From: Umbelopsis ramanniana AG
Lineage: Eukaryota; Mucoromycota; Umbelopsidomycetes; Umbelopsidales; Umbelopsidaceae
DNA length: 64,000 nucleotides
Reading direction: 5' to 3'
Assembly: GCF_025399195.1 (NCBI RefSeq)
Contig: NW_026252140.1
Coordinates: 112,701 to 176,700 of the forward strand
Shown: in pieces, positions 22,067 to 33,954 of the stretch
How positions within the stretch are numbered: position 1 is the stretch's first letter
Layout of the letters: every line of letters starts with the position of its first letter
The notes under the pieces: model-generated
What the model was told of the DNA's origin: nothing
The model's input: only the letters and a program-made list of their open reading frames with translations
Database searches by the model: none
Made by a program: the position numbers and the translations under genes

Positions 22067-22860
22067 TTATACTCGTCGTCCAAACCAACCTCTTGGCTTT
22101 TCACGCATTGGCTCAGTAGAATTTCTATGTCTCCTGCTTCGTCCAACACCACAAACACAAGCCAAGAAGTAAGCGCACGTTGCCAGGAATAATGCAATAG
22201 CTGCTCCTAAAGTCATCCACACCGCAGGACCAATGGTGACTGTGATGGTCGAAAGATGAAGGTCGTTTACTCCTGACTTTAGCTCGTTGTTGGCGACGAT
22301 CTCAACAATAAACGTAGCCAGAGTAAGTACGAAGGAGATAAAGGTCAGGAAGGATGCACAGAGGGATGCAGGGCGATTGAAGTGGCCGAACAGAGCGATC
22401 AGCAGGGACAAGAAGGTGAGACACACAGCAGGTATGAAAAGGCCTGCTTGAACGGTGGTGATCCCCTTGTGTGCAATTGACGGCATAAGATTCTCGAGAT
22501 CTCCGGTTAACCCAGGCAGTTCTACCAAAGGTTTTATTAGACCCACCATCTGAATGCTTCTACACATATATAAAAAAAAGGTTACTTACGGTAGTCGAAC
22601 CCAAGTTTAGCTGGAGTGCAGTATGTGATGCCTTTGCCAGTCATACCTTCACACAAAGAAAAGGCACCAACTGTAATGTAGTTTGGAACACCAACTGCTC
22701 CTGTGAGTGCATTTATGATGCTGTTGCTAGATGAGACCAAATCGATTCGAGAGTAATAGATATCTCTGAAGAAGCCAATATTGCTGATATCACCTAAAAG
22801 AGCGAACAAGCTCAAAATGAAGGCGGCAAAGTTGAGGAAGGCAGCAATGAAGTCGATCAT
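22067..22860 (-). CDS. Sur7/PalI-family tetraspan membrane protein
   Basis: Plasma-membrane protein of 241 residues in two exons (22860-22590, 22521-22067). The acceptor used (TTTGGTAG) is not the first AG in the intron, but it is the only one that keeps the frame, and a CTAAT branch-like site lies just upstream. Four hydrophobic helices: AAFLNFAAFILSLFALLG, AGLFIPAVCLTFLSLLIALF, CASFLTFISFVLTLATFIV and VWMTLGAAIALFLATCAYFL. The first extracellular loop carries the two-cysteine signature (FSLCEGMTGKGITYC) typical of Sur7/PalI/Pun1 proteins. The basic C-terminus ends RGWFGRRV. Family members shape eisosomes or take part in pH and wall signalling; a specific role here is not evident. Confidence 0.85.
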
Positions 22861-23206
22861 GGTGGAGGGAAAGAAGAAAGAGGTGTTTTTTGTTGCGGAT
22901 CAAGGCACTTATGTTGACTTGTATTTTTTTTTTGCTTAGTTCTTCTTTCAACCATTGCCAAGGCCTTCAAGCTGGTAATGTAATTTCCATGTATGATATA
23001 TGACGCAAAACGTTGCACCAAACATCCATTCTGGGTGAGCTGTAATCCTGGTTTGCATCATCGTTCTCAGTTGTTCGAATAGCAATGCACTTGGTTGTTT
23101 TTCATCCTGTTTTCATAATTATTTTTTTTATAAATGTTTTGATCATTTCGGTTAAATGTCGGTATGAATAGCATATTTAATGGGAGCATACAAGTATTAC
23201 AAAAAT
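22861..23206. other. spacer upstream of Sur7-like gene
   Basis: 346 bp holding the Sur7-like promoter and the 3' flank of the BTB-CAP-Gly gene. T-runs only, nothing else recognised. Confidence 0.5.
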
Positions 23207-25804
23207 CTACAGTGCCACGGCTAAATCTTCAGATTTGACGAACACACCTCGATTTGCAGTGGTTTGAAAATATCTCATTTCGTCTACTGAGCCATCATTT
23301 TTCCCAACTTGAACAAAGAAGGTGAGTATAATTTTTCCCCTAAAGAGTGATCCCGAAAATAAAATAAGCTCTCTTACCTCTTCGGTCTAACTCCACTCCG
23401 ACCCACGTTCCATCCGCAAAGTCAACTTCACCGATAAATCGAATGGTCCCAACAGTGTCATCGGTTCTCCTCAACAATCTCACTCTCATACCAAGCCTGA
23501 GAGCATGTCCTTGGTAGGTACCATTAGCATAGGATGATTGGTGAGGTGGCTTAGGAGGCAATACGAATTTTAATCTGGAAGCGCGGGTCGCTGTGTTTGA
23601 GCAAGGCAGTGGTGGCGAAGCAGGTGGGGTTAGTGGACTAACAGATACATCACTGCTACCAGCGCTATTAATGTCATATGTGTGGGATGGTGGCAGTGGT
23701 ACGAGTACTGGTGATGATGGGCCAGATAAGCTAGTGGGGAGTGACGCAGCCGATTCCATAGATGCCGAGCCAGCGGACGATGCTACTGAACCCGCCGAAC
23801 CACGCCTTGTCCATCCGCGCTTGCTGAATGCATTTGAAATTCTTTGCGAGGTGGTCAAAGTTTGGTTGTCTAAACTCCTAGAGAGCGACGATCTGACGAC
23901 AAGGATGGAGGATTGATTAAGCGATGATCGACTGCTGCTAGATGATCGTCGCCTTCCTGGGAAAAATCCGTTGGGAAGTTTATCTGCACTATGCGTTCTC
24001 GAAAGCGTCCGGTAAGGTACAGAGAGATCTTTTTAAATGCGATAGTAGATAAGATGAGTGGTCACTCGAATTTAAACTTTGTTTGCAGATCACATATGCA
24101 ACACAATGCCAACTTTTACCTTCTGCTAATGCAACCAGAACTGTAGAGTCCAGGGCATTCAAGGATCCACTGTTTTTCACCTCAGGTAGCCTGCGTTCAA
24201 TGTACTTGACAGTCATATCCCTGGCGACGTTCAGAATGCTTCTGGCATTTAGATTCCTTTGAACGGCTTCTCTACACATTAAATGCAGAACAATGCCTTG
24301 ATACAAGATACCAGCATTGGCGTCCTTCATTTCGTCTTCTAGTAGGCGCTGTAGCAGAAACTCTAAAAAGTCAAGGGTATAGGTGATTCCGTCTACACAT
24401 GATAGTAGGGTTGGGTATTCTGTGCAAAAAAATAAGAAGTGTTCGGCAATGTGACGGGTTGCATATGACGTGAGGGAGGAGATAAGAGAGTGTGAGGGTG
24501 GTGACCATGCGATGAACGGGTCTTTCACAGTGAGTGACTTGGAAGCACTAAAGCAAGCGTACAATATTTGTATGGCGTTATGGCGATGAACTCGAGCAAC
24601 CGTGTATGCAACAAGACGCTGGCGCATCTCAGTATCGGTAATTTCCCTCGCAAAGTGACGGTGAGCCCATATAGTTGGAACAGATTTCTCTGGATCACTC
24701 AGCAGTCCTCTTAGCAAAGCATTTTCGAGCGCGTGAATAGAGTTCTTGTGAGCAAACATAAGATTTTGTGGTATAAGAGATTGACAGTCCTGACAGACGC
24801 AGTCCAGCTTATGCAATATTCCATACATGTTTCGAAGCACCTGGGCGCACAAAGTATCGGTCATACCTAAATAGTCAGCGCCAATCCATATTCGTTGTAG
24901 CTGATACAACGATTGCTGCTTAGCGATTAAGGAAGATGGCAAGTGATTGAGGGAGATACTTTGGATGGGCAGTGGAGCAACTTGCTCGGTGGGGCAAGTT
25001 GTATTGGATTCAAACGCTTCAATTTCGCCAGTGTAGATGTACCGTAGAATGGCTTTTAAGCAGTCGGGGCTGAACACGTTGGAGGGTAGTCGAATGTGAG
25101 CAGCCGCTGCCTCGACAAACTCCCCAGAAAACATGGCATTGAAATAAGGCGATGCAACCGACAGCATGAACTTATGCGCTGGAAAGTGGACGTGGTCGAC
25201 GACAATGTCAATATCACTGCATACACCGTCCCTTCCCATGGTTTCGATGTGGCGCTTAAATTGTGAGTCACTGGATTCATGGTTCTTTTCCAAGCCAGGA
25301 AGTTCCAGCCGTGTGAACTCAGTGACATCGTTTCGAAATGCAACTCCCACCAAATGCTTTACAGCTTCCAAGTGACCCAGGTACATGAATTCTACGAGGG
25401 CTTTAAAATGTTCATAGCTTGAATGATCGGGGTCCAACTTGATTGACATGGTAGTAGGTTGAAGCTCCGGCAAAAAGATCCGTCTCCATTCTTCGTTTGT
25501 GCGTGAAAAGAGTACGGCTGGGAAGGTAAGACGTCTTAGCACAAGTGAATCCTATTTACAGCATAACCCCACATATTAAAATGATGGCATGATTTTTTGA
25601 AAGAAAAGATTTACCTTTATGCACATAAACATGATAGTAGCCGAATACAAATTGCAGGTCGGCGTGCCAACTTGTCGGATCATCCAGAACAAGCTTTAGA
25701 AAATATCTGACAGGATCATTTGGCGGCTGCGGTAGATTTGCAAGATATTGTATGTGGATAGGTTTTGCTAATCGTTTTGTATCTGGTGAGGCGGCTGATG
25801 CCAT
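23207..25804 (-). CDS. double BTB/POZ protein with C-terminal CAP-Gly domain
   Basis: One gene of about 790 residues. Exons: 25804-25615, 25551-24120, 24028-23378, 23307-23207. The first BTB-like region spans exons 1-2 (FVFGYYHVYVHK, then LEFMYLGHLEAVKHL-type ending in ALVEFMYLG). The second BTB is canonical (CSDIDIVVDHVHFPAHKFML, ASPYFNAMFSGEF, AILRYIYTGEIE) with a long helical BACK-like part after it. A Ser/Pro-rich linker leads to a C-terminal CAP-Gly domain (RLGMRVRLLRRTDDTVGTIRF, VGKNDGSVDEMRYF, RGVFVK), the microtubule-tip or EB-binding fold. The downstream exons join without a frame break, so this is one protein, not two genes. Exon 1 to exon 2 is odd: plain GT-AG splicing leaves one base too many for HK|DSLVLRR. 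A role linking Cul3-type ligase and microtubules is inference. Confidence 0.8.
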
Positions 25805-26139
25805 AGAGTGTTGTATGCTGAGAAGGTTGACAGTAATAAAGGGGTGCTAGCCGACTTCTTAAAAAAGTAAAAATAAAATGAGAAGAGAAAGTGAAAAAAG
25901 GATGCGACCCGGTTTAAAAAGTCGGTTTGCAAGTTATTTGAGAAATAGAAACCCGAGAAATCATGTAATAAGCATTTTCTTCATTTGGGAAGACCACGGA
26001 GGTCAGGGATGAGAGTTGTAAAGATGTGGGGAAATTTACACAGGGTGGATTTTCCTTTACACAAAAAAGTCTATTATGGGTAGGGGTGGCAGGAAAAGGG
26101 AAAACAAGGAAAAAAATTGGGTAGGGTGAATATATTATC
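25805..26139. other. spacer
   Basis: 335 bp with purine-rich runs, covering the BTB gene promoter and the 3' flank of the CS-Sel1 gene. No feature recognised. Confidence 0.5.
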
Positions 26140-28005
26140 CTACTGATCTTTTTTACGCATGGCCCACCAAGTTATGACACCAGCTACAGCTACTACGGAT
26201 CCTACTCCAAGCACCCATTTTACGAGCTCTTGATCATGTTGTTGCTGACGACCTCTTCGTTTAGACTTCCTCTTTCTTCTTCTGGTAGATGAAGTACCAG
26301 CAGCCCCGGTTGAGCCTGAGATGCGCGTGTCACTTGCCTTCTTGTTTTGGTGGTCACTTGACGGCCTGGATGCGTGCCACTCCACTACTTCCACGCCAGG
26401 TGGTACATCCAAATTGCCAATACCATCCAATTTTTTGGCACGACCAAACCAGCGCCCAGCTTGCCAAACATCTTGCGTGACACCCATACCATTTGCGTAC
26501 ATCACGCCTATGTTGAAGCATGACTGAGCATGTCCAAGCATAGCACTTTGTTTCCAATATTCGACTGCCAGAACAGGATTTGGCTCGTTAACATGAAGGG
26601 CTGCATGTTCCTGGTCTCCAGATCCTCCTAGATAAATCAACCCCGCCTGAAAAGCTGCACTGCAGAAATACCGTTCATCGCGTGTGTGTGGGGGATAACT
26701 ACGCAGTGGCTTGCGTTGTAATAATGGGTCGTTGGGGTCATCGCCATGGGAAAAGTCAAAGTCAATATGTGCTGCTGTGGTAAGCATGCACTTTTGAAAA
26801 TACATGAGAGCGTTGTCATAGTCCTTGACAACATCGGCTTCTTCTGAACCTGCAGCGTAGGTGGTGCCGACGATATAGCAGGCTTCGGCATCGGGTGCTC
26901 CTATTGTTTGCCCATCTGCCGCGACTGTCCCGTCGGCAGCTTTTTTGTGCCATTCAAAAGCCTTCGCAGCGTTCCGACTCGGGTATACTGGAGTCATAGT
27001 AGGATTTTCTTCCATTGCCTCTTTTCCGACCTGAGTTTGGAAATTTTTTTGGATGAATCAGTACATCGGAAATACAACAATGGTCTAAAAGGGTTCAGCA
27101 TGCATACCTCATACATGGCGGCAATCTTTAACATAGACTTTGTATGCCCTCGATGTGCAGCCGACTCAAAGTGTTGAAATGCACGCTTGTTTTTGATTAA
27201 TTTAGTCATCTTACATTTAAATAGATTACCAGTGAAATCCCCATAAATTCAGCTAGTCCTTACCTTAGCGTCATTCATCCTGGTTTCAAACCATCCACCC
27301 AAGTAATAAGCACTAGTGGGATCCATGTCCATTTCCAGCCCGTGGTAGCCTCCTGAAATCGGCACAACCCAGTCTGTATCACTATCTTCCTTTTCCAAAT
27401 GAATCGTAAGCAGTCTATAACGCTTGGTGGTTTCTGGTGGAAAGCTGGCGGGAGGAGTAGCACTAGCAATGGGGGAATTAGGCTGGGAGTTCTCGGCAGA
27501 CGAAGGAAGCGATGGTGGCAGTGATGACGGGTCCAGAGCATGCTGTGAGCTGGTTTCTAGAGTCAATGACTCGGACAGTGCCGGGGCGGGCAAAATGACA
27601 CTTGAATTTGGTGAATGGGAAGGTGAAAGAAATGCAAAAGATGAAGCAATAGATAGTGAAGGTGATGCTGTTAGCGACGAAGGGTTCGATGACGGAGTGG
27701 CATTATTTTTCTCGAGTTGCCATAGAGACACAAAGTGGTCGACAGGAGCGAACAGTTTTCCCTATACCATTTTTTTTTTCGAATAAGCAAAACTTTTTTT
27801 GTTATCAGACTGATTCCAAAATACTAACCTTCAGCACGGGCTCTTGACCTTTCAGCCCAGCCTTGACGTGTTGCTGCTCAATTTCAATGTCGAGATCCTT
27901 TGGCTTACAATGTTCGGGAACCAGGAATGAAATCGTCACCTGGTCTTTCTCCTGGCTCCATATATATGTGTTGGTATGCAATTGTTCGTCCGCTATTAAT
28001 GACAT
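26140..28005 (-). CDS. CS-domain + Sel1-repeat protein with C-terminal membrane anchor
   Basis: 547 residues in four exons (28005-27829, 27761-27264, 27185-27108, 27030-26140). Residues 1 to about 75 form a CS/p23-NudC-like domain (YIWSQEKDQVTISFLVPEHC, VDHFVSLWQLEK), a fold used by Hsp90 co-chaperones. A long Ser/Pro-rich insert follows. The second part of the CS fold may lie after it (DWVVPISGGYHGLEMDMDPT). Then come Sel1/TPR-like repeats (RAFQHFESAAHRGHTKSM, KAFEWHKKAADG, AVEYWKQSAMLGHAQSCFNI then GVMYANGMGV, QAGRWFGRAK). The C-terminus is strongly basic (RRRKRKSKRRGR), with a single helix VKWVLGVGSVVAVAGVITWW and a short tail, the layout of a tail-anchored ER or mitochondrial outer-membrane protein. 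Exon 3 could begin 24 nt earlier. A membrane-bound co-chaperone adaptor is the best guess. Confidence 0.8.
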
Positions 28006-28570
28006 TGGAAGGATACAGAGACGGAATTTTGTTTTGGTGAACCCGGCTGACGAAAGTGGACGATGATTTCCCAGTCACGCGCACATGTGTTGCTGTGTGA
28101 GCCAACTTCTGCCCCTGCAAACATTTCCCATCTGTCGCGCCTAACGTCATCTTTTCTTTCCATAGAATTGAGGATAATGCAATCTTTTATTTAATGCCTG
28201 TATAAGAAAAATAAACTAAAATACCATGTTGTAACTTGCTTGTCTCACTCTTCGCATGGAAAGGCGGAACCACAAAATTTTCAAGCAGGGCATATGGCAT
28301 CAGGAGTCATTGTGCTTCAAAATTATGAGGGCCTGAATCTGAACGCTTGAGAAGCCTGGTCTTGCCAAAAAAAATCTTTGCTAGTACACTTCCCAGTTGC
28401 AGTGACGGAATTTTTTTTATTTTCGTTGAATGGCGCAAATAGAAAGTACATCAATTAATATTAATCTTGCAGTCAATTGATTATTCAGTGAATAGCGAGG
28501 TATTATAATCCATCGATGTCATAAAATAAATATTGGAGTGTAAATGAAAAGAGTTTGTTGTGTAGGTTTT
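28006..28570. other. spacer
   Basis: 565 bp with the CS-Sel1 gene promoter and AT-rich 3' flank of the next gene. No RNA gene, repeat or mobile element recognised. Confidence 0.5.
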
Positions 28571-29632
28571 TTATACCTCCTCCGCGGCATCGTTCTTGAC
28601 CTCGACTTTATCAGTGGTCTCGTCAAAGTTTCCGTGAACACGTCGGTGAACACGCCTTGCAACTGCATCTCGAAGTTGATGGACACCATAGTTTAGGAAG
28701 AAGCCAATGACGGCAACCAGGGCAACTAAAGCGTACCAAATGGCAGCTTCCGCCCCCTGTGACCAATCCAGGAAGGGGTACACCCAGGCATGGTCCACGG
28801 CAAAGATAACAAACGTCAAGCACGTGTAGAGTATCAAGACGAAAAGTGGAAAGAGGACCATGCGTGGAACGCAAACCATCTTGGTGAAGGTGACTTCAGT
28901 CATCATCATGAAAAATGATACAGCATGAACTGACGTTGCCAGCCACCATTGTTCGGTATTAGAAACCTCTGGAATAACAAAATTTCATCAGTCTACATGA
29001 ACAGAATATGACTGTCGCTTCACAAGGTTATGTGGTGAAAAAACTTACGGTTTTTAATATAGCCATAGATCAAGGCCCAAAAAACAACAGGAGTTACAAT
29101 GCTGCAGATGGGAGGCAAGGTGGCAATAAGCATTCAAGTGATGAAAAGCAACGCGTCCATCTTCTGTGTCAGAAACTCACTTGAAACATATTATAGTGTG
29201 ATATAGAATGACAAAGAGGTAATTCAGAAAAGACCATTGATTGAAAAAAGATTGCGGTGTATGAGGCTTTGGACTTAATAAATATCGTACATGGTGACCG
29301 TATACACACTGTGGCAAAAATAGGGCCAAGGTGTTAGCATTGAAATTTTTGACAGTCTATTCATCTTTGGAATACTTTACCAATAAATAGGAACACAATC
29401 CAATATAAGTCATATCAGTAAAGAAGCAGAAAAAATATTGGAAAAGACCGTCTCGAGCCATAGTGCCCATATTGCCGAACAACACTATCAAGCCATACAA
29501 TACTGGCAATGTGCGAATCATAAGCAATGTCCTTGATGAGACCCAATTTGACGTGACAGCTCGTTCTGGTTCGAATTGGTCCAGCTTGAACCAGCGAATT
29601 ACTGCATTACTGCTCTTTGGAATGGATTGCAT
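28571..29632 (-). CDS. polytopic membrane protein, Rost/FAR-17a-like (tentative)
   Basis: 276 residues in four exons (29632-29381, 29308-29181, 29101-29049, 28968-28571), all GT-AG and in frame. About six hydrophobic segments: LLMIRTLPVLYGLIVLFGNM, LFQYFFCFFTDMTYIGLCSYL, FLNYLFVILYHTIICFNIVT, then VVFWALIYGYI, MVLFPLFVLILYTCLTFVIF and AIWYALVALVAVIGFFLNYG. The FFTDMTYIGL stretch, the conserved histidine in SVHAVSFFMMMTEV and the AWVYPFLDW loop recall rolling-stone, FAR-17a/AIG1 and related fungal multi-pass families, some of which hydrolyse hydroxy-fatty-acid esters. The cytosolic tail is charged. The assignment is by layout only and function is open. Confidence 0.75.
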
Positions 29633-30897
29633 TGTGAACGAACAAGAGGTGCGGAGCGGCGAAGGAGCAATAAAGGGGTATTTAAAGCAGTAACCAATGC
29701 CTACGTTATTTTATCATTCTATTTATGCCACAGTCTGGTGTGCATATCTCTTTATGATGACACCCAATTGTTATTGTTTTAATTCACCTCCTGTAGCTGA
29801 TCAGCCCCACTAGCTTTAATAGTCGACCTGCCATCATGCTTGTCGTCAGGACGACGCAACCCTATGTGCAATGTAGGGATTGCACCACCTCCTTCAGCTG
29901 TTACTGCCAATTACGCATAACACTCGGTGGCGGATACATCTTTGCTAAGACGCATCGTATGTGTCAACGTGGTGCAACGAGTTTTATACATCCTTAGCAG
30001 CTTTGAGCCAACTGATCATGAGTAAGACCATGCTACTGATGAGAGATGGTCGAGGGGGGTTGAAGTTCAAAAATACATAAATTGTAACTGCAACTCAGTG
30101 GTACAGCAGCAAAAGCAAAGACCTCTTCAGAGAAATGTCTCATTTACAGTAAAGAAATCCTTTTACAAGTGCTGCATATTATCCATTGTATTAATTGCCA
30201 AACACTTCGCTTGGGGCTTCAATGATCGAGCGAATAGACGCTACTTTAACATGTGATATACTCTTCAAAATGGAAGTGAACCTCCATCAGCTCCTAGAAT
30301 GAAACATTTGAACAATAAGTATTCCATTTTAGTTTCATGCAATATTGGCGATCAAACACACAATTACGATGAAACTTGAGCGCTTTGATGCGCTTTCAAC
30401 ACAGTGTGTTACAACACAGTGAAATCATGAAAAAAAAATAGCAGACTTTTCAGCCAGGAGGCCATAGTCAATCTCGATATCATTTGTCAACATCCAATGC
30501 TAATTTTGGCTGTTATTTCGGAGTCCCCCGCCTCGCCGCTTCTATAACATAAACCTATATCCAGAGCAGTGGATGGTTTGAAAAAGCTCATCGTTCTATA
30601 TATCAAGGGCAATTCAGGATGCCTTTGCAGTAAGTTTTGGTTGGCAAGTTTATGTTTCACACCCTTGAGGGCAGTAGTCCCCCTTGAGGGCAAACTCTCC
30701 TGCTGAAGTGTGATGATAATAAAAATCGAGTGCCTATTGGCTAAACGAAACACGGTAGCCGATTGGACCATTGAACGAGTGCGAGCAGTGATTTGGTGAC
30801 GGAGTTACGCAATTTTCCCCGGCTTTTTTTTTTTATCATTCCCCACACCCAGCTGCCTCGGAAAACGCTCGTCAATGCTTTCAGCTTTCATAATCCA
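29633..30897. other. 1.27 kb divergent spacer with paired CCC-N4-GGG sites
   Basis: Upstream region of the polytopic membrane-protein gene and of the Zn2Cys6 regulator gene. The regulator side holds two copies of CCCTTGAGGG (separate entry). The rest is unremarkable. Confidence 0.5.
30662..30690. promoter_or_regulatory. paired CCCTTGAGGG elements, possible Zn2Cys6 operator
   Basis: CCCTTGAGGG occurs at 30662-30671 and again at 30681-30690, 19 bp apart start to start, some 210-235 bp before the start codon of a Zn2Cys6 regulator. Inverted CCC/GGG triplets with a short spacer are the kind of site zinc-cluster dimers bind. Autoregulation is therefore plausible, but it is inferred. Confidence 0.45.
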
Positions 30898-33763
30898 ATG
30901 ACGCCTCCCGAGGACATGGATAAGCAAAAGAGATTCAAGGTCGGGCGGGCATGCTACACTTGTAGACAAAAGAAGATCAAGGTAAAGTAGTAAAAGAACC
31001 TGATTGGCGTGTTAATGCTTTTTTCTCACTCACAATTCCCACCTCCCCTAGTGCGACGGCCTCCATCCTTGTATGCAGGTATGTAACAGACTTGTTTATT
31101 AGTAAGTTTAACCAAATTGAATCTTACCTTATATCTCTACCCCCGTGTTGGCTTGTGGTACGAATTCACCTGTAAAAGTGCAAAGGTAAGTAGAGTACCA
31201 AGACATCAAGTAGCTACTTCTCATCGGATATAACCAAATCTAATTCCCAATTTTGCCACTATTTTTATCAGTTCGCCGCCGACCGTGTTCATTTGCGAAA
31301 GATGGAAAGGCAGATATAAAGGATTGGACCGAGAATGCGGAAGGCGATTATGATTCAAAAGACGTACCGACACCACTGGACGCCGATATAAAACGCAGCA
31401 GTAGTCCCAGCATTGGCGAACAACGACCCTTCAAGCGAACCTATTCGGATTTTGAAACAAACCCACCTACGGACACCACGTCGTTGCACAATGCCAATGC
31501 TTTGGCTTCCTCAGCCAGAAAACAACTTTTTCTTGCATACTTCAAATTTCGCCACGAAATCTTTGCTATATTACCCAGAAAGCAGCTATTACAAGACTCT
31601 TCCGATTCCGACACCTTCATATCTCCTTTACTTCAAAACTCCATATTTGCTCACGCTGCAGATCATGTCGGGAGAGATTCAAGTATTTCCGGAGCGCCAA
31701 CGTCAGGAACGTCCTTTTTTACGAAAGCCAGCTACATGGTCCCTGGATACATGGACCAAAGTCGACTTAGTACAATTGCTTCCTTTTGCTTGATGTCATT
31801 GTACCATGACGATCACCTATCCTCCCTTTGTAAATCTTGGATGTACAGTGGAATGGCATTTCGAATGGCTATCGACGTAGGCTTTCAAAACCCAACCAAT
31901 GCCGACCAGGATATATATAGCTTGGAGTTACGGAAACGAATTCTATGGGGCTGCTATGTGCTAGACAAGATTCAAAGCCTTATGTCTGGAAAACATTTGA
32001 TGATAACAGGTCATAGTGTCGAGCTGGAGTATCCTATACCTATGCCAAACGAAAATGCCCTAGACCACGCTGTTCTGGACGGATTCGTCGCCATGATCCG
32101 ACTCATGCAAATCTGCGAAAGAGTATTACATTTTGAATTTTTTATTGCTCCCCATACTAAAGAGCATGAGCAGGCCTCACTCGATTTAAGCAATGAATTA
32201 CTCAATTGGCTTCGAATGCTACCAGAGCATTTGCAGTGGACGCCTCTTCCGCAAGTTAGCTCTGAAGCCGACCTCCAACCTCCCTCTAGCGCCATGATTG
32301 CCAATTTACATCTTTGTTACAACCTTGTCGAAGTGCGCGTTCTCCAACCATATGCTCTTGCGCCAGGAAACAAAGCAATAAGAAGTCGGTGCTGGGCTGT
32401 GGTGACCAACATTTTGCAACTTGTTGATTTCGTCTACGAAGACCCCAGCATTGTTTTTACACCTTTCTTAATCGTCCATGCTGCTGAAAGGAGTGCTCAA
32501 TTATACATTCATGAGCTTAATAGTCGGGAAGGGAGCAAGGGCGACTTGACGCACCATCTGTTCAGTAGAGCACTCATTGCCCTGAAGCATTTGCACCAAG
32601 CATTCAATATACCCGAAGCTGGAGTGGCGGTCACCCGATTGGAAACAGCATTAGCACAAGCGTCATCGTTCAAATCGAACGCTGTGCCCGTGAATTCTCG
32701 AACGCATTTATCCATCGATATGCTACCAAAGAACATTCCTCAACAATCGCCCAATACTGAAAGCCCATCCATGGTAAATAACGCTTCCATGAACAAATTC
32801 CAAGCACCACAAGGGGTCAGGCAAAAGGAAGTTTTACGGCCAACTCACCATGATTCACAAATGTCTACCAAATCGCCTGCATTTCGTTATCGGAATGGCG
32901 AAATACTTCAAGACCAAAGAACAGAGTCTATCATTCATGGACTCCGAAATGGATCAGACCCTGTGTTTTCTCAAACACCTCAGTTTGAAACCAACAGAGC
33001 AGACCCTTTTGCATTTGATGCGCTTCAAGTCGATTCTGCCGGCCAACCTCAATGGGATGTACAACAGATATCGTCCAACGATCCCACTGTCAATGGTCCC
33101 GTCAAGCTTCAAAACTATGACTACTACATGAATGCTCAGAATTTACCTCGACGAATTCGCCTCTTCACTCCATATCCCACTTACAATATCCCTCAACCCT
33201 CCACCACGCGTGCTTCTGGCTCTGACCCCATTGTCTCTGATGCTATGCAAGTGTCACCGTCATCTGTACCATCACACGCATCTGCACATTCGCAAAACTT
33301 TCCCTTGTCTATTTCTGCTGACTCCATCGACCACCACACCGCAGACCAGTTGTTGTCAATGGAAACCGATATGTCGCACCAGAATAACTGGGATGCGCAA
33401 AGTAAATGGTATCAAGATTTGCATATTGAAACTGACACCAATTCAACCTCGACCTCGAGAGACGAGCTGCAGAGACAAGCATCTAACAATGGCTCAACGC
33501 AACAGTCCAGCTCGCAAGCACAGTCTTATCGTGGCATTGGACTTGGTGTCTATGCGTCGGCTCAGCGCCATCATACCGATGTTATTAGCCAACATACTCC
33601 ACTCGGACATGACCAAAGTCAGACAGCAACGTCAAGTCAAATCTCTCTGACCCCACCGTACCAACCTTCTCCATCTCATGAACCAGAGTCTCATAAACAA
33701 GATGATCCCCAGCATGTCATAGATCATCACCACCTTCAGTTCTCGACGCAAGCAACAGCCTGA
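30898..33763 (+). CDS. Zn2Cys6 fungal transcription factor with 7-nt microexon
   Basis: 869-residue regulator. Exons: 30898-30981, 31052-31078, 31179-31185, 31272-33763. The zinc cluster is spread over all four exons: CYTCRQKKIK | CDGLHPCMQ | CK | VRRRPCSF, which gives the standard C-x2-C-x6-C-x6-C-x2-C-x6-C. The third exon is only TGCAAAG; it supplies the fifth cysteine and corrects the phase, so skipping it would break both. Residues about 150-460 form the Fungal_trans middle homology region (YMDQSRLSTIASFCLMSLYH, SGMAFRMAIDVGFQNP, ELRKRILWGCYVLDKIQSLM). The remaining 400 residues are Gln/Ser/Pro-rich and probably an activation region. Nuclear; target genes unknown. Start is the first ATG in frame before the cluster. 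Confidence 0.9.
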
Positions 33764-33954
33764 TCACTCTATAAGAATCTCTCTCCATGTCATATAATCT
33801 TGTACTTTAGCAGTTGTATCGGTAGCAGACCACCATGCTTTTCATATCTATTTATTATTTTGTATTTCTCTTTCCCTCCTCATATATCTTTTTGATTTTT
33901 CTGTGTACTTTTATTTTCTCGGGGTTATCCGGAGATTGTGCTTTTAATTAAAGT

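Noticed and set aside
24000-24100. Separate CAP-Gly gene starting at the MTTSQRIS methionine (23858)
   Set aside because: The intron 24119-24029 joins the BTB exon to this frame without a break, so it is one gene.
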